This document shows, in pieces, positions 22,407 to 29,584 of a stretch of DNA of 31,801 nucleotides. How positions within the stretch are numbered: the first letter of the stretch is position 1; every line of letters starts with the position of its first letter. A program made the position numbers and the translations under genes. Origin of the DNA: Bacteroidales bacterium UBA3844 (lineage in GTDB: Bacteria; Bacteroidota; Bacteroidia; Bacteroidales; Paludibacteraceae); contig DGHQ01000038.1 in NCBI GenBank assembly GCA_002392915.1, positions 1 to 31,801 on the forward strand, in the 5' to 3' direction. Below the pieces are notes generated by a model that was given only the letters and a program-made list of their open reading frames with translations, did not search any database and was not told the origin of the DNA.

Positions 22407-25400
22407 ATGAGAACACTTTACAACACATTAGTTGTGTCTGTTATCGGCACAATGCTTTCTGTATCGTCTGTTGCTCAAACACTTCCCGGTGTGAAAAGCA
22501 CCATCAATGTGAACGGTAAAAACCGTACAATTGATGTGTACGCTCCAAACGGAATGGGAGAGAATAGACCGATGGTGATTTCAGCCCACGGTATGGGTCA
22601 GGATATCGCTTATCAAAAGGAGAATTCTCGTTGGGACTTGGTGGCCGACACTGCTAAATTCCTTGTTGTCTATCCTCAGTCTGACGGTTCTACTTGGGAT
22701 TTGAGCGCTACTGGTAATGATATCGCTTTCATAAAGGCTATCATTAAGGAGATGAGTTCTAAGTATAAAATTGACTTGGATCGTGTGTATATGTCTGGAT
22801 TCTCTATGGGTGGAATGCTTACATATTCAGTTGCAAACAACATGGCAGACCAGATTGCGGCTTGTGCTCCAGTCTCAGGTTATCCAATTGGCGACCTGAC
22901 TGCTAAGCCTTCACGTCCTATGCCAATCATCCATACAAATGGAGACAAAGACGACGTGGTGCACTATGAGCCATGGAAGGGCAATTTCAACGGAATGTAT
23001 CAGGAGCAGCAGGGTGCTTATGCTCAGGCGGAGGCTTGGGCAAAAGCAAATCAGTGTGACGGAACTCCTGTCGAGTCGGTGATCGACGGTGCTGCTACTC
23101 GTTATTTATGGAAGAATGGTAAGTGTGGCGTAGAGGTTTGTTTGAACAAGGTTTATGGAAAAGGTCACTGGCCATCAAACGACAAGTATCATTCAGTACG
23201 TGAGATTTGGAAGTTTGTCAGCAGATTCTCTTTGAATTGTGGAGAGGTTGGCTCTTCTTCTGGTTCCGGTTCATCTGGATCAGGAACAATGGCAGAAGAG
23301 GCAGGTCCATATAATGGATCACCTGCGTCTATTCCAGGCACAATCGAGGCAGAGGAGTATGATTTCGGAGGACAGGATGTCGCTTACAACGATAAGGATG
23401 AGGAAAATCGTGGAGAGGCATTCCGTAAAGACGGAATTGATATTTACAAGGGAGGATCAGGATTCGTTATCGGTTATAATCAGAGTGGTGAGTGGTTGAA
23501 TTATACTGTTGATGTGAAGGAGACATCAAGATACACAGTTACAATTTCAGCCGCAACAGATAATGCGTCTGCTTCATTCCAGCTTTTGATTGATGGCAAG
23601 GAAGTGACTGGTGAGATTGGAGCTCCTAATACAGGTGATTTCTCAAAGTTATCTACTGTGATGGCCCGTACAAAGGAAATCTCAGCAGGCAAGCACACTT
23701 TGCAGCTAAAGATTACAAGTGATTGGGTTGATATTGATAATATGAAGTTTGAAAAATATGAGTCAAACGGTGCAGAGCCATACGACGCTAACGGTTGTGT
23801 GATCGGCGATCGCGACAATACTGAGTTGGCTTCTATTTTCTCTTCAATCGCATTGAGCAACGTCAACCCTAAGGTTAAGCCAACTACTAACCATAACCCA
23901 ATCATGACTCAGCGTTATGGAGCTGATCCATGTGCGATGGTTTACGGTGACTCTGTATATATCTATATGACTCATGATATATATGAGTACGACAATAATG
24001 GTAAGATTAAGGATAACGGATATGGCAAGATCACTGAGATTGTTTGTGTTTCTTCTGCCGATCTTGTAAACTGGACAGACCACGGACCAATGAAGGTTGC
24101 GGGAAATGGCGGTATATCTAAGGCTGGTAATTCATGGGCTCCGACTGCATGTCATGTGAAGATGAATGGAAAGGATCGTTTCTTCCTATATTTTGCTAAT
24201 GGTGGTAATGGTATTTATGTAGTCGCAGGTGACACTCCTTACGGTCCATGGCAGGATGTGAAGAATGGTCAGGGACTTATCACTCGTTCTATGCCAAACT
24301 GTAATGTGGACTGGTTGTTCGACCCTGCTGTCCTTGTAGATGACGACGGTACTGGTTACATCTATTTCGGTGGTGGTGTGCCTAAGGGTAAGGATGCAGA
24401 TCCAGGAACAGCTCGTATAGCTAAACTTGGCAGCGACTTTACTAGTATTGTTGGAACAGCTCAGAGTTTGAACCCTCCTTATCTATTTGAGGATGCTGGT
24501 ATCAATAAGATTGGTAAGAACTATGTATATTCATATTGTACTAACTGGAACACAGGAGGAAACAGCATTGGAATCAGCAATGCGGTGATCTCAACTATGA
24601 TTTCTACTAATCCAATGTCTGGATTCAAGTTTGATCGCAAGGTGTTTGATAATCCGTCTAAGTGGCTTGGATCGAATGGCAACAATCACCACTCATTCTT
24701 CAAATTTAAGAACAAGTGGTATATCTGCTACCATAGCCAGTGGATTCAGAATCAGATTGGTGTAAGTGGTGGATATCGTTGTTCACATGTCGACTATGCT
24801 AATGTTGATGAGTCGGCAGGAAAGATTATGGGTGTGTCGGCTGGTACTGTAAAAGGTGTGGATCAGGTAGAGCCAGTAGATGCTACTAAGACAATCCAGG
24901 CCGAGTGTTTTGCTTGGCAGAGTGGAATAGAGGTCAACTATGTTGGAAACTCTACTCGAATGGCTGTAAGTGGAAAGAACGGTTCTTGGATTGGTTTGAG
25001 TGGAGTCCAGGCTAAAGGTGTAAATAAGTTTAAGGCTCGTGTATCAGCTCCATGTGGTGGCGCGATCAGAATCACAACAGGTTCAGCTAATGGTCCTGTA
25101 CTTGGATATTTGAATGTAGAGTCTAATTCATCATACGAGGAGTTTGAATGTAAGTTGACATCAGACATCCCTACATCTACAGACCTATTCTTCACGTTCA
25201 GCGGAGAGTTGAAGTTTGATTCATGGAGCATGTTCTATGATGATCCAGCGGACGAAGAAGTTGTAGACGCTGCATTTGCTTCACTAATGGTAGAGCCAAA
25301 TCCAGCAAAGGATATGGTTAAGGTTAGTGGTTTGACAGACGGTGATATCATCACAATCACATCAATGAATGGTGTTGTTGTGAAGGCATTCATTGCTGAG

Positions 25401-25493
25401 GCAGAGACTGTTGATGTTGTAATCTCGGATCTTGCGTCTGGAATCTATGTGGTGTCAAACGGTTCGAAGACAGTTAAGCTAATCAAAGAATAA
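22407..25493 (+). CDS. multidomain CE1 esterase-CBM6-GH43 arabinofuranosidase with T9SS tail
   Basis: This 1028-aa protein has a signal peptide (1-24). A CE1/feruloyl-esterase-like domain covers about 26-277: S133 in GFSMGG, an acid among D180-D183, and H254 in GHWPS. A Ser/Gly linker (282-294) leads to CBM6 (about 308-451). The GH43 five-bladed propeller covers about 495-815, with probable base D507 in GADP, D639 in FDPAV and acid E695 in FEDAG. A second CBM6-like domain spans about 825-946, and a T9SS type A sorting domain about 955-1028 (VEPNPAKD, SGIYVV, terminal KLIKE). It would remove feruloyl or other acyl groups and arabinose from the same arabinoxylan, at the cell surface, cooperating with the GH30 enzyme encoded just upstream. 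Confidence 0.92.
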   Translation: MRTLYNTLVVSVIGTMLSVSSVAQTLPGVKSTINVNGKNRTIDVYAPNGMGENRPMVISAHGMGQDIAYQKENSRWDLVADTAKFLVVYPQSDGSTWDLSATGNDIAFIKAIIKEMSSKYKIDLDRVYMSGFSMGGMLTYSVANNMADQIAACAPVSGYPIGDLTAKPSRPMPIIHTNGDKDDVVHYEPWKGNFNGMYQEQQGAYAQAEAWAKANQCDGTPVESVIDGAATRYLWKNGKCGVEVCLNKVYGKGHWPSNDKYHSVREIWKFVSRFSLNCGEVGSSSGSGSSGSGTMAEEAGPYNGSPASIPGTIEAEEYDFGGQDVAYNDKDEENRGEAFRKDGIDIYKGGSGFVIGYNQSGEWLNYTVDVKETSRYTVTISAATDNASASFQLLIDGKEVTGEIGAPNTGDFSKLSTVMARTKEISAGKHTLQLKITSDWVDIDNMKFEKYESNGAEPYDANGCVIGDRDNTELASIFSSIALSNVNPKVKPTTNHNPIMTQRYGADPCAMVYGDSVYIYMTHDIYEYDNNGKIKDNGYGKITEIVCVSSADLVNWTDHGPMKVAGNGGISKAGNSWAPTACHVKMNGKDRFFLYFANGGNGIYVVAGDTPYGPWQDVKNGQGLITRSMPNCNVDWLFDPAVLVDDDGTGYIYFGGGVPKGKDADPGTARIAKLGSDFTSIVGTAQSLNPPYLFEDAGINKIGKNYVYSYCTNWNTGGNSIGISNAVISTMISTNPMSGFKFDRKVFDNPSKWLGSNGNNHHSFFKFKNKWYICYHSQWIQNQIGVSGGYRCSHVDYANVDESAGKIMGVSAGTVKGVDQVEPVDATKTIQAECFAWQSGIEVNYVGNSTRMAVSGKNGSWIGLSGVQAKGVNKFKARVSAPCGGAIRITTGSANGPVLGYLNVESNSSYEEFECKLTSDIPTSTDLFFTFSGELKFDSWSMFYDDPADEEVVDAAFASLMVEPNPAKDMVKVSGLTDGDIITITSMNGVVVKAFIAEAETVDVVISDLASGIYVVSNGSKTVKLIKE

Positions 25494-25506
25494 TCAAGCA
25501 ATAGCG

Positions 25507-25534
25507 GTAGCGACGATAGAAATACCGTCGCTAC
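25507..25534 (+). terminator. intrinsic terminator after the CE1-GH43 gene
   Basis: GTAGCGACG (25507-25515) pairs with CGTCGCTAC (25526-25534), 9 bp, then TATTTTATTTATTTG. It ends the GH30/CE1-GH43 transcript before the esterase promoter. Confidence 0.75.
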
Positions 25535-25545
25535 TATTTTATTTA

Positions 25546-25576
25546 TTTGTTTTGAATTGAAATTTTTTTAATTTTG
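25546..25576 (+). promoter_or_regulatory. promoter of the secreted hydrolase gene
   Basis: TTTG (25546-25549), 19-nt spacer and TAATTTTG (25569-25576) form a complete sigma-ABfr-type promoter, 26 nt before the ATG at 25603. Confidence 0.65.
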
Positions 25577-25602
25577 TCTAAACTTAAAACACACAAAATA
25601 AC

Positions 25603-26529
25603 ATGAAAACATTAATTAAAAGCTTTGCTTTATTGGCATCGCTAGCTTCGGCTGTGACTCTTTTTGCACAAGGCTCATTTTATGTCTGTAAGAAAGACGG
25701 CACTTATGTGGAGTACGCGATCAGCGACATTGATAGTGTCTCCTTTAACAAACCAGAGAAACAGGAGATTCAGCAGCCTGTTGAAAAAACATTTTTTTTG
25801 TATGGTGACAATGTCGATTATGATGGACCTCTACAGTACAACTGGGATGAAAATGTAGGTCCATCTGGTAATGGAGTGTTGGCATATCCTAAAGAAATGT
25901 CTAATGATCCGAATGTGCTTCATCCAGTAGCAATCTTTTGTCCTGGTGGTGGAGAGACTCCAAACTCGCAGCCTACTATCCCTAAACGACTCGCATCTAT
26001 GGGCTTTGTCGTCTTTTCTCAACCTTCTACGTGGAGTGGAGATGACGCGATTAAAGCTTTTGACTGGCTTGATCAGATGAACAATGACCCGAATGCAAGA
26101 TTTTATGGTAAGCTCAACATGGAGCGTGTGGCAATCTGCGGACATTCGCAAGGAGGTGTGATGGCTCAGGATTGTGCTAGCAAAGACAAGCGTGTAGCTG
26201 TGTTGATGTTGCTCAACAGTGGAAGCTTCGATGCTCATAGTGGTTCTGCCAACCTGACAATCCCTACAGGAATTATCACTGGACACACAGATATGGCTTA
26301 CGACAACGCGGTAGGTGATTTCAATTACCCTGCAAACAAAGCTCCAATGTGGCTTGGAATAAAAGGTAATGAAGGTCATGGATATGGTCCTTGGGGTGGA
26401 TCAAATTGTTGTGTCGCTTGGATCAGATGGCATTTGTGCGGAGAGACAAAGTGGGAAAAAGAGTTCCTGCAAAATGGTGGTCAATTCTGTAACGCTAACG
26501 GTTGGGAAACAAAGATCAGAAACTGGTAA
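25603..26529 (+). CDS. secreted alpha/beta hydrolase (polyester- or acyl-esterase-like)
   Basis: This 308-aa protein has a signal peptide (1-22). A short beta segment (FYVCKKDGTYVEYAISDIDSVSF, about 26-48: DGTYVEY, DIDSVSF) follows, as often seen at the N-terminus of Bacteroidetes exported proteins. The hydrolase core covers about 63-300, with the nucleophile elbow GHSQGG (S182), a probable acid D230 or D234 and H259 in EGHGYG. An oxyanion-type CPGGGE (113-118) precedes it. It resembles cutinase/PETase-like or chlorophyllase-type hydrolases. Next to two arabinoxylan enzymes, an acetyl-, feruloyl- or glucuronoyl-ester role is plausible but unproven. It has its own promoter and terminator, and no T9SS tail. 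Confidence 0.8.
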   Translation: MKTLIKSFALLASLASAVTLFAQGSFYVCKKDGTYVEYAISDIDSVSFNKPEKQEIQQPVEKTFFLYGDNVDYDGPLQYNWDENVGPSGNGVLAYPKEMSNDPNVLHPVAIFCPGGGETPNSQPTIPKRLASMGFVVFSQPSTWSGDDAIKAFDWLDQMNNDPNARFYGKLNMERVAICGHSQGGVMAQDCASKDKRVAVLMLLNSGSFDAHSGSANLTIPTGIITGHTDMAYDNAVGDFNYPANKAPMWLGIKGNEGHGYGPWGGSNCCVAWIRWHLCGETKWEKEFLQNGGQFCNANGWETKIRNW

Positions 26530-26558
26530 TAAGAGTCTGAAACGATGTGGTTGCAAAT

Positions 26559-26583
26559 ATGGGTGTGCCTATGGTACACCCAT
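26559..26583 (+). terminator. intrinsic terminator after the secreted hydrolase
   Basis: ATGGGTGT (26559-26566) pairs with ACACCCAT (26576-26583). The stem extends inward with G-T and CC/GG pairs to a 3-nt loop, and TTTTATA follows. Confidence 0.75.
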
Positions 26584-26664
26584 TTTTATAAACTCGAATA
26601 TGGAGAAACGGGTGCCTGTATGATGATGATTTTTCTTAATATTGCCGAATAAACGTTTTGTCGA

Positions 26665-26696
26665 TTTGTTTGGCAAATATAAAACAAGTATTTTTG
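26665..26696 (+). promoter_or_regulatory. promoter of the DUF2974-like gene
   Basis: TTTG (26665-26668), 20-nt spacer and TATTTTTG (26689-26696) make a complete sigma-ABfr-type promoter. The start site near 26703 lies upstream of ATG 26723 but downstream of the longer frame opening at 26642, so the shorter start is preferred. Confidence 0.6.
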
Positions 26697-26722
26697 ATGA
26701 TGATTTCAATTGTGCTTTGAAC

Positions 26723-27901
26723 ATGAATATGCTCGACTATCTTGAGTGGCGAGGTGATTTGCCGTTTGAAAGGGATCCGTTTAATGAAGTGGATGCCCTG
26801 ATCCTCTCATTGATATCATATTATGAGTTTGAACAGTTTTATCAAGTGGTTACAAATGTATGTGGTTATACACTTGACGAATATGTCAAATTGCATGAGG
26901 ATAATGTTCAGATATTCGGTGAAATAGACAAAAATATTGATATCGAAAATGATATTGTGCCAAGAAAGACAGCTCCGTTTGTTTTGTGTAAAGCGGTGAA
27001 GACGGAGAGGTTTGCCAATATACGCATCGTCGACTTCAGGAATATTTTCGATGAGGAAAGAGTTATACAGTTTGCTGCTATCACATTTGAATTGTCTGAT
27101 GGCATAAGGGTCGTGGCATACCGAGGCACTGATTCATCTATAATTGGTTGGAAAGAGGACTGTATGCTATCTTACTTAAGGGAAATCCCAGGTCAGGCTG
27201 AGGCTGTGCGATATTTCAATGAATCAGAGACTGGCAAGAAATACTATATCGTAGGTCATTCCAAGGGAGGAAATGAGGCGTTATATACGTATATCAAGAT
27301 GAAAGAAGAACGTGTGGATGATGTGGTAGCTGTATATAATTTCGATGGCCCTGGATTTTTGGATAAAATACAGGATACTCCTCGTTATTTAGAAGGAAAA
27401 GAAAAAATTCACACATTTGTGCCGTCGTCTTCTATTGTTGGAATGCTTTTGGAACATGTGAAGGATTATGTCGCAGTGAAGAGCCAAGGCTTTGGAATAA
27501 AACAACATAACCCATTGTTTTGGGAGGTGTATCGTGCTAATCTGGTCACTGAAGTTGATAATGTATGGGTAAGAGATGTGGCAGAACACACATTCGCGGA
27601 ATTTTTGAAGGAGATGACTCTTGAGGAGCGTAAGTTTGTGACTGAGAATGTCTTTTCTATTGTAAGCAGTTGTGGAGCAAAAAGTTTTGCTGAACTTTAT
27701 GAGCATCCGTTCAGAAATACAAAAATTATTGTGGCTGCTTACTCAAAGTTGCCTGATGAACATAAAGATAAATTGATTAAAGCGTCCAAACTGCTTGGAT
27801 TCTCGTGGGCTTCAAGTTATCGATTTGGATTAGGTGAGGTGAAACCAACCGACAAGCAGCCGTTGCTTAAACCATTTTTTAGTTTAGGAAAGAAAAAATA
27901 A
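26723..27901 (+). CDS. DUF2974/Mbeg1-like alpha/beta hydrolase
   Basis: This protein of about 392 aa has no signal peptide. Its N-terminus, MLDYLEWRGDLPFERDPFNEVD, is the hallmark of the DUF2974 (Mbeg1-like) family (LDYLEWRGDL and DPFNEVD visible). A lipase-like fold follows: YRGTDSS, then the nucleophile elbow GHSKGGNEALY, with FDGPGF downstream. The family is related to lipases, but substrates are unknown. The frame is open back to 26642 with a TTG, but the promoter sits inside that extension. Translation could start at either of two in-frame ATGs (26723, 26729). A small PH-domain gene follows after 23 nt, and the pair ends at the 28301 terminator. Confidence 0.8.
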   Translation: MNMLDYLEWRGDLPFERDPFNEVDALILSLISYYEFEQFYQVVTNVCGYTLDEYVKLHEDNVQIFGEIDKNIDIENDIVPRKTAPFVLCKAVKTERFANIRIVDFRNIFDEERVIQFAAITFELSDGIRVVAYRGTDSSIIGWKEDCMLSYLREIPGQAEAVRYFNESETGKKYYIVGHSKGGNEALYTYIKMKEERVDDVVAVYNFDGPGFLDKIQDTPRYLEGKEKIHTFVPSSSIVGMLLEHVKDYVAVKSQGFGIKQHNPLFWEVYRANLVTEVDNVWVRDVAEHTFAEFLKEMTLEERKFVTENVFSIVSSCGAKSFAELYEHPFRNTKIIVAAYSKLPDEHKDKLIKASKLLGFSWASSYRFGLGEVKPTDKQPLLKPFFSLGKKK

Positions 27902-27924
27902 TTTAAAACTTAATATTACGTATT

Positions 27925-28302
27925 ATGGGAATATTGGATATGGTGCTCGGCAACTCATCAGAAGTGTCGCAGCAGGAGATAGAAAAACACTTTAATGGAG
28001 TGCTGTTTGATGGAGAGACGGTGGAGAAAGGATATAAAGTTATCCGAGACATTTGGTTGTTCACATCGCATCGTCTTATTATTCTTGACATTCAAGGCAT
28101 TACAGGAAAGAAGAAGGAATTTCATTCAGTACCGTACAAGTCTATCCGACAATTCTCGGTTGAGACTGCAGGATCGTTTGATGATGACTGTGAAATGAAG
28201 TTGTATGTGGCTGGTATGGCGATGCCTTTTTCATACGAATTCAAAAAAGGCATAGATGTGATTGGTATACAACGAAATTTGGCGGAGCATATTTGTAAAT
28301 AA
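27925..28302 (+). CDS. bacterial PH-domain protein
   Basis: This 125-aa single-domain protein is predicted to be a seven-stranded barrel with a C-terminal helix. The segments FDGETVEKGYKVIRDIWLFTSHRLIILD (DIWLFTSHRLIILD), KKKEFHSVPYKSIRQFSVET (VPYKSIRQFSVET) and the helix IDVIGIQRNLAEHI fit the bacterial PH domain family (bPH). There is no signal peptide or membrane helix. Bacterial PH domains are often oligomeric and have been linked to envelope stress, but specific roles are unknown. It probably shares a transcript with the hydrolase upstream and may act with it. Confidence 0.8.
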   Translation: MGILDMVLGNSSEVSQQEIEKHFNGVLFDGETVEKGYKVIRDIWLFTSHRLIILDIQGITGKKKEFHSVPYKSIRQFSVETAGSFDDDCEMKLYVAGMAMPFSYEFKKGIDVIGIQRNLAEHICK

Positions 28303-28328
28303 AAAAGACGGATAATTCCGTCTTTTTT
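28301..28328. terminator. bidirectional intrinsic terminator
   Basis: AAAAAAGACGGA (28301-28312) pairs perfectly with TCCGTCTTTTTT (28317-28328) around TAAT. It serves the PH gene on the plus strand and the lspA-DUF4296 unit on the minus strand, and overlaps the last bases of both genes. Confidence 0.85.
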
Positions 28329-28680
28329 AATTTTCTTCTAATTCTTTATTCAAAACTTCCAATTTTTTGTTTACGATTTTTATGGCATCTTCGTATATTT
28401 CCTTGAATTCGAGCGGACGTTTAGCATAATAGGAGACTGCGGAATCGAATACAGCGGCAGTAACATTGTGTTTGTTAAGAAAATCCACGTATACCAGATT
28501 CATGTCAAGATTTTTGACCTCCCTTAATTCATGCTTAGAAGTCCCTTCAAGCATATAATAGTCAGCTACTATCTGACTCATCTTCTTTTTTTCAATAGGT
28601 GCTTTTTCTTTGCAAGAAGAAAAAACACATGATGTGAATAATGCTAGCAGCGTCGCCAATATAATACTATTCTTTTTCAT
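28327..28680 (-). CDS. DUF4296-type lipoprotein
   Basis: This 117-aa protein has a lipoprotein signal (MKKNSIILATLLALF, then a lipobox ending at SSC23). A helical domain follows with features of DUF4296: MSQIVADYYMLEG, FLNKHNVTAAVFDSAVSYYAKRPLEFKEIY (NVTAAVFDSAVSYY). The family is found in Bacteroidetes directly after lspA, as here, and its function is unknown. The start at 28680 lies inside the last codons of lspA (14-nt overlap); the longer open frame back to 28815 is lspA sequence in another frame. It is likely processed by the enzyme encoded upstream. Confidence 0.8.
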   Translation of the reverse strand: MKKNSIILATLLALFTSCVFSSCKEKAPIEKKKMSQIVADYYMLEGTSKHELREVKNLDMNLVYVDFLNKHNVTAAVFDSAVSYYAKRPLEFKEIYEDAIKIVNKKLEVLNKELEEN

Positions 28681-29347
28681 TGCTTTCTGATTTAGATTCT
28701 GTTTCGACGGAATGATTAGAGTCTTTTTCTTTTTTATCTTCGTCGTCACCCATGAATCTTGACAACTCCTTATGTTCAAACACAAGAACGCAGAACACAC
28801 CAGTGCAGACAGCACTGTCGGCTATGTTGAAAACAGGTCGGAAGAAAATCTCACCACCGAAGAAAGGCACCCATTCTGGAATACGGAATAATGGAAAATA
28901 AAGCATATCCACAACTTTGCCATAAAGCCATGTCGAATACCCGCCAGCGGCTGGCATAAATTCTGCCACTTGACGATGACTGTCGCTGAAGATGACTCCA
29001 TAGAAAACACAGTCGATGATGTTGCCGAGGGCTCCCGCCGTAATCAGCACCATACACACGATAAAGCCTGTCTTATATTTTTCTTTAATGATTTTATTAA
29101 TGATATATAAAAGACCGCCGACGGCAAAGATTCTGAACAAGGTCAGGAATATTTTATTGCCCATCTCGATGCTGAATGCCATTCCGTTGTTTTCCTGGAA
29201 ATTGATTTGAAACCAATCTGTGATCCAGATGCTTGATCCCAAAGACATGTGAGTCTTCACCCAAATCTTTGATACTTGGTCTATTATAATGACTGCTATA
29301 AAAATTGCGATGTAGAGAAATCGCTTGTCTTTTAGAATATTGTTCAT
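28667..29347 (-). CDS. lspA: lipoprotein signal peptidase (signal peptidase II)
   Basis: This 226-aa inner-membrane aspartyl protease cleaves prolipoprotein signal peptides at the lipidated Cys. It has four hydrophobic helices, with DQVSKIWV (23-30), NFQENNGMAFS (49-59), and the two catalytic Asp motifs GNIID (D112) and FNIADSAV (D177). It is longer than the ~165 aa of E. coli LspA because of an insertion around 115-165 and a charged C-terminal tail (about 200-226, Asp/Glu/Lys/Ser-rich), both usual in Bacteroidetes. An in-frame start exists at 29413, but the TATTTTTG promoter box (29368-29375) lies between, so 29347 (MNNILKDKR) is preferred. Confidence 0.93.
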   Translation of the reverse strand: MNNILKDKRFLYIAIFIAVIIIDQVSKIWVKTHMSLGSSIWITDWFQINFQENNGMAFSIEMGNKIFLTLFRIFAVGGLLYIINKIIKEKYKTGFIVCMVLITAGALGNIIDCVFYGVIFSDSHRQVAEFMPAAGGYSTWLYGKVVDMLYFPLFRIPEWVPFFGGEIFFRPVFNIADSAVCTGVFCVLVFEHKELSRFMGDDEDKKEKDSNHSVETESKSESNEKE

Positions 29348-29367
29348 TAATAATTGTATTTTTTTTA

Positions 29368-29375
29368 CAAAAATA
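29368..29375 (-). promoter_or_regulatory. -7 element for lspA
   Basis: TATTTTTG on the minus strand fits TAnnTTTG. It puts the transcript start near 29361, 14 nt before the ATG. Confidence 0.5.
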
Positions 29376-29392
29376 GGAGAATTTCTTGTATT

Positions 29393-29414
29393 TTTGCATA
29401 TTGATTGATGCAAA
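29393..29414. repeat. 7-bp inverted repeat in the lspA / beta-helix divergent region
   Basis: TTTGCAT (29393-29399) and ATGCAAA (29408-29414) flank an 8-nt spacer just upstream of the lspA -7 box, an operator-like arrangement. The remainder of 29415-29584 contains no gene. Confidence 0.3.
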
Positions 29415-29584
29415 TGTGTGGATTTCTACTATGATGTTTTTTCATTCGTTCGCTTAGTCATGTAATGTTAGGTCCGATTGGAAAAAATATGATTTTGCTA
29501 TTATTGTGCATAAAACCTTACGAAATCACATTGTTTGGCATACTTTTTGATGAAAACTTTAAGGAAAAAATATACAAGTAAAAA

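Noticed and set aside
25831..26379. 182-codon minus-strand frame opposite the secreted hydrolase
   Set aside because: Antisense shadow with Ser/His-rich composition; the plus strand has the signal peptide and GHSQGG.
28680..28815. Upstream extension of the DUF4296 gene to 28815
   Set aside because: The extension is lspA coding sequence in another frame, and the lipoprotein signal begins at 28680.
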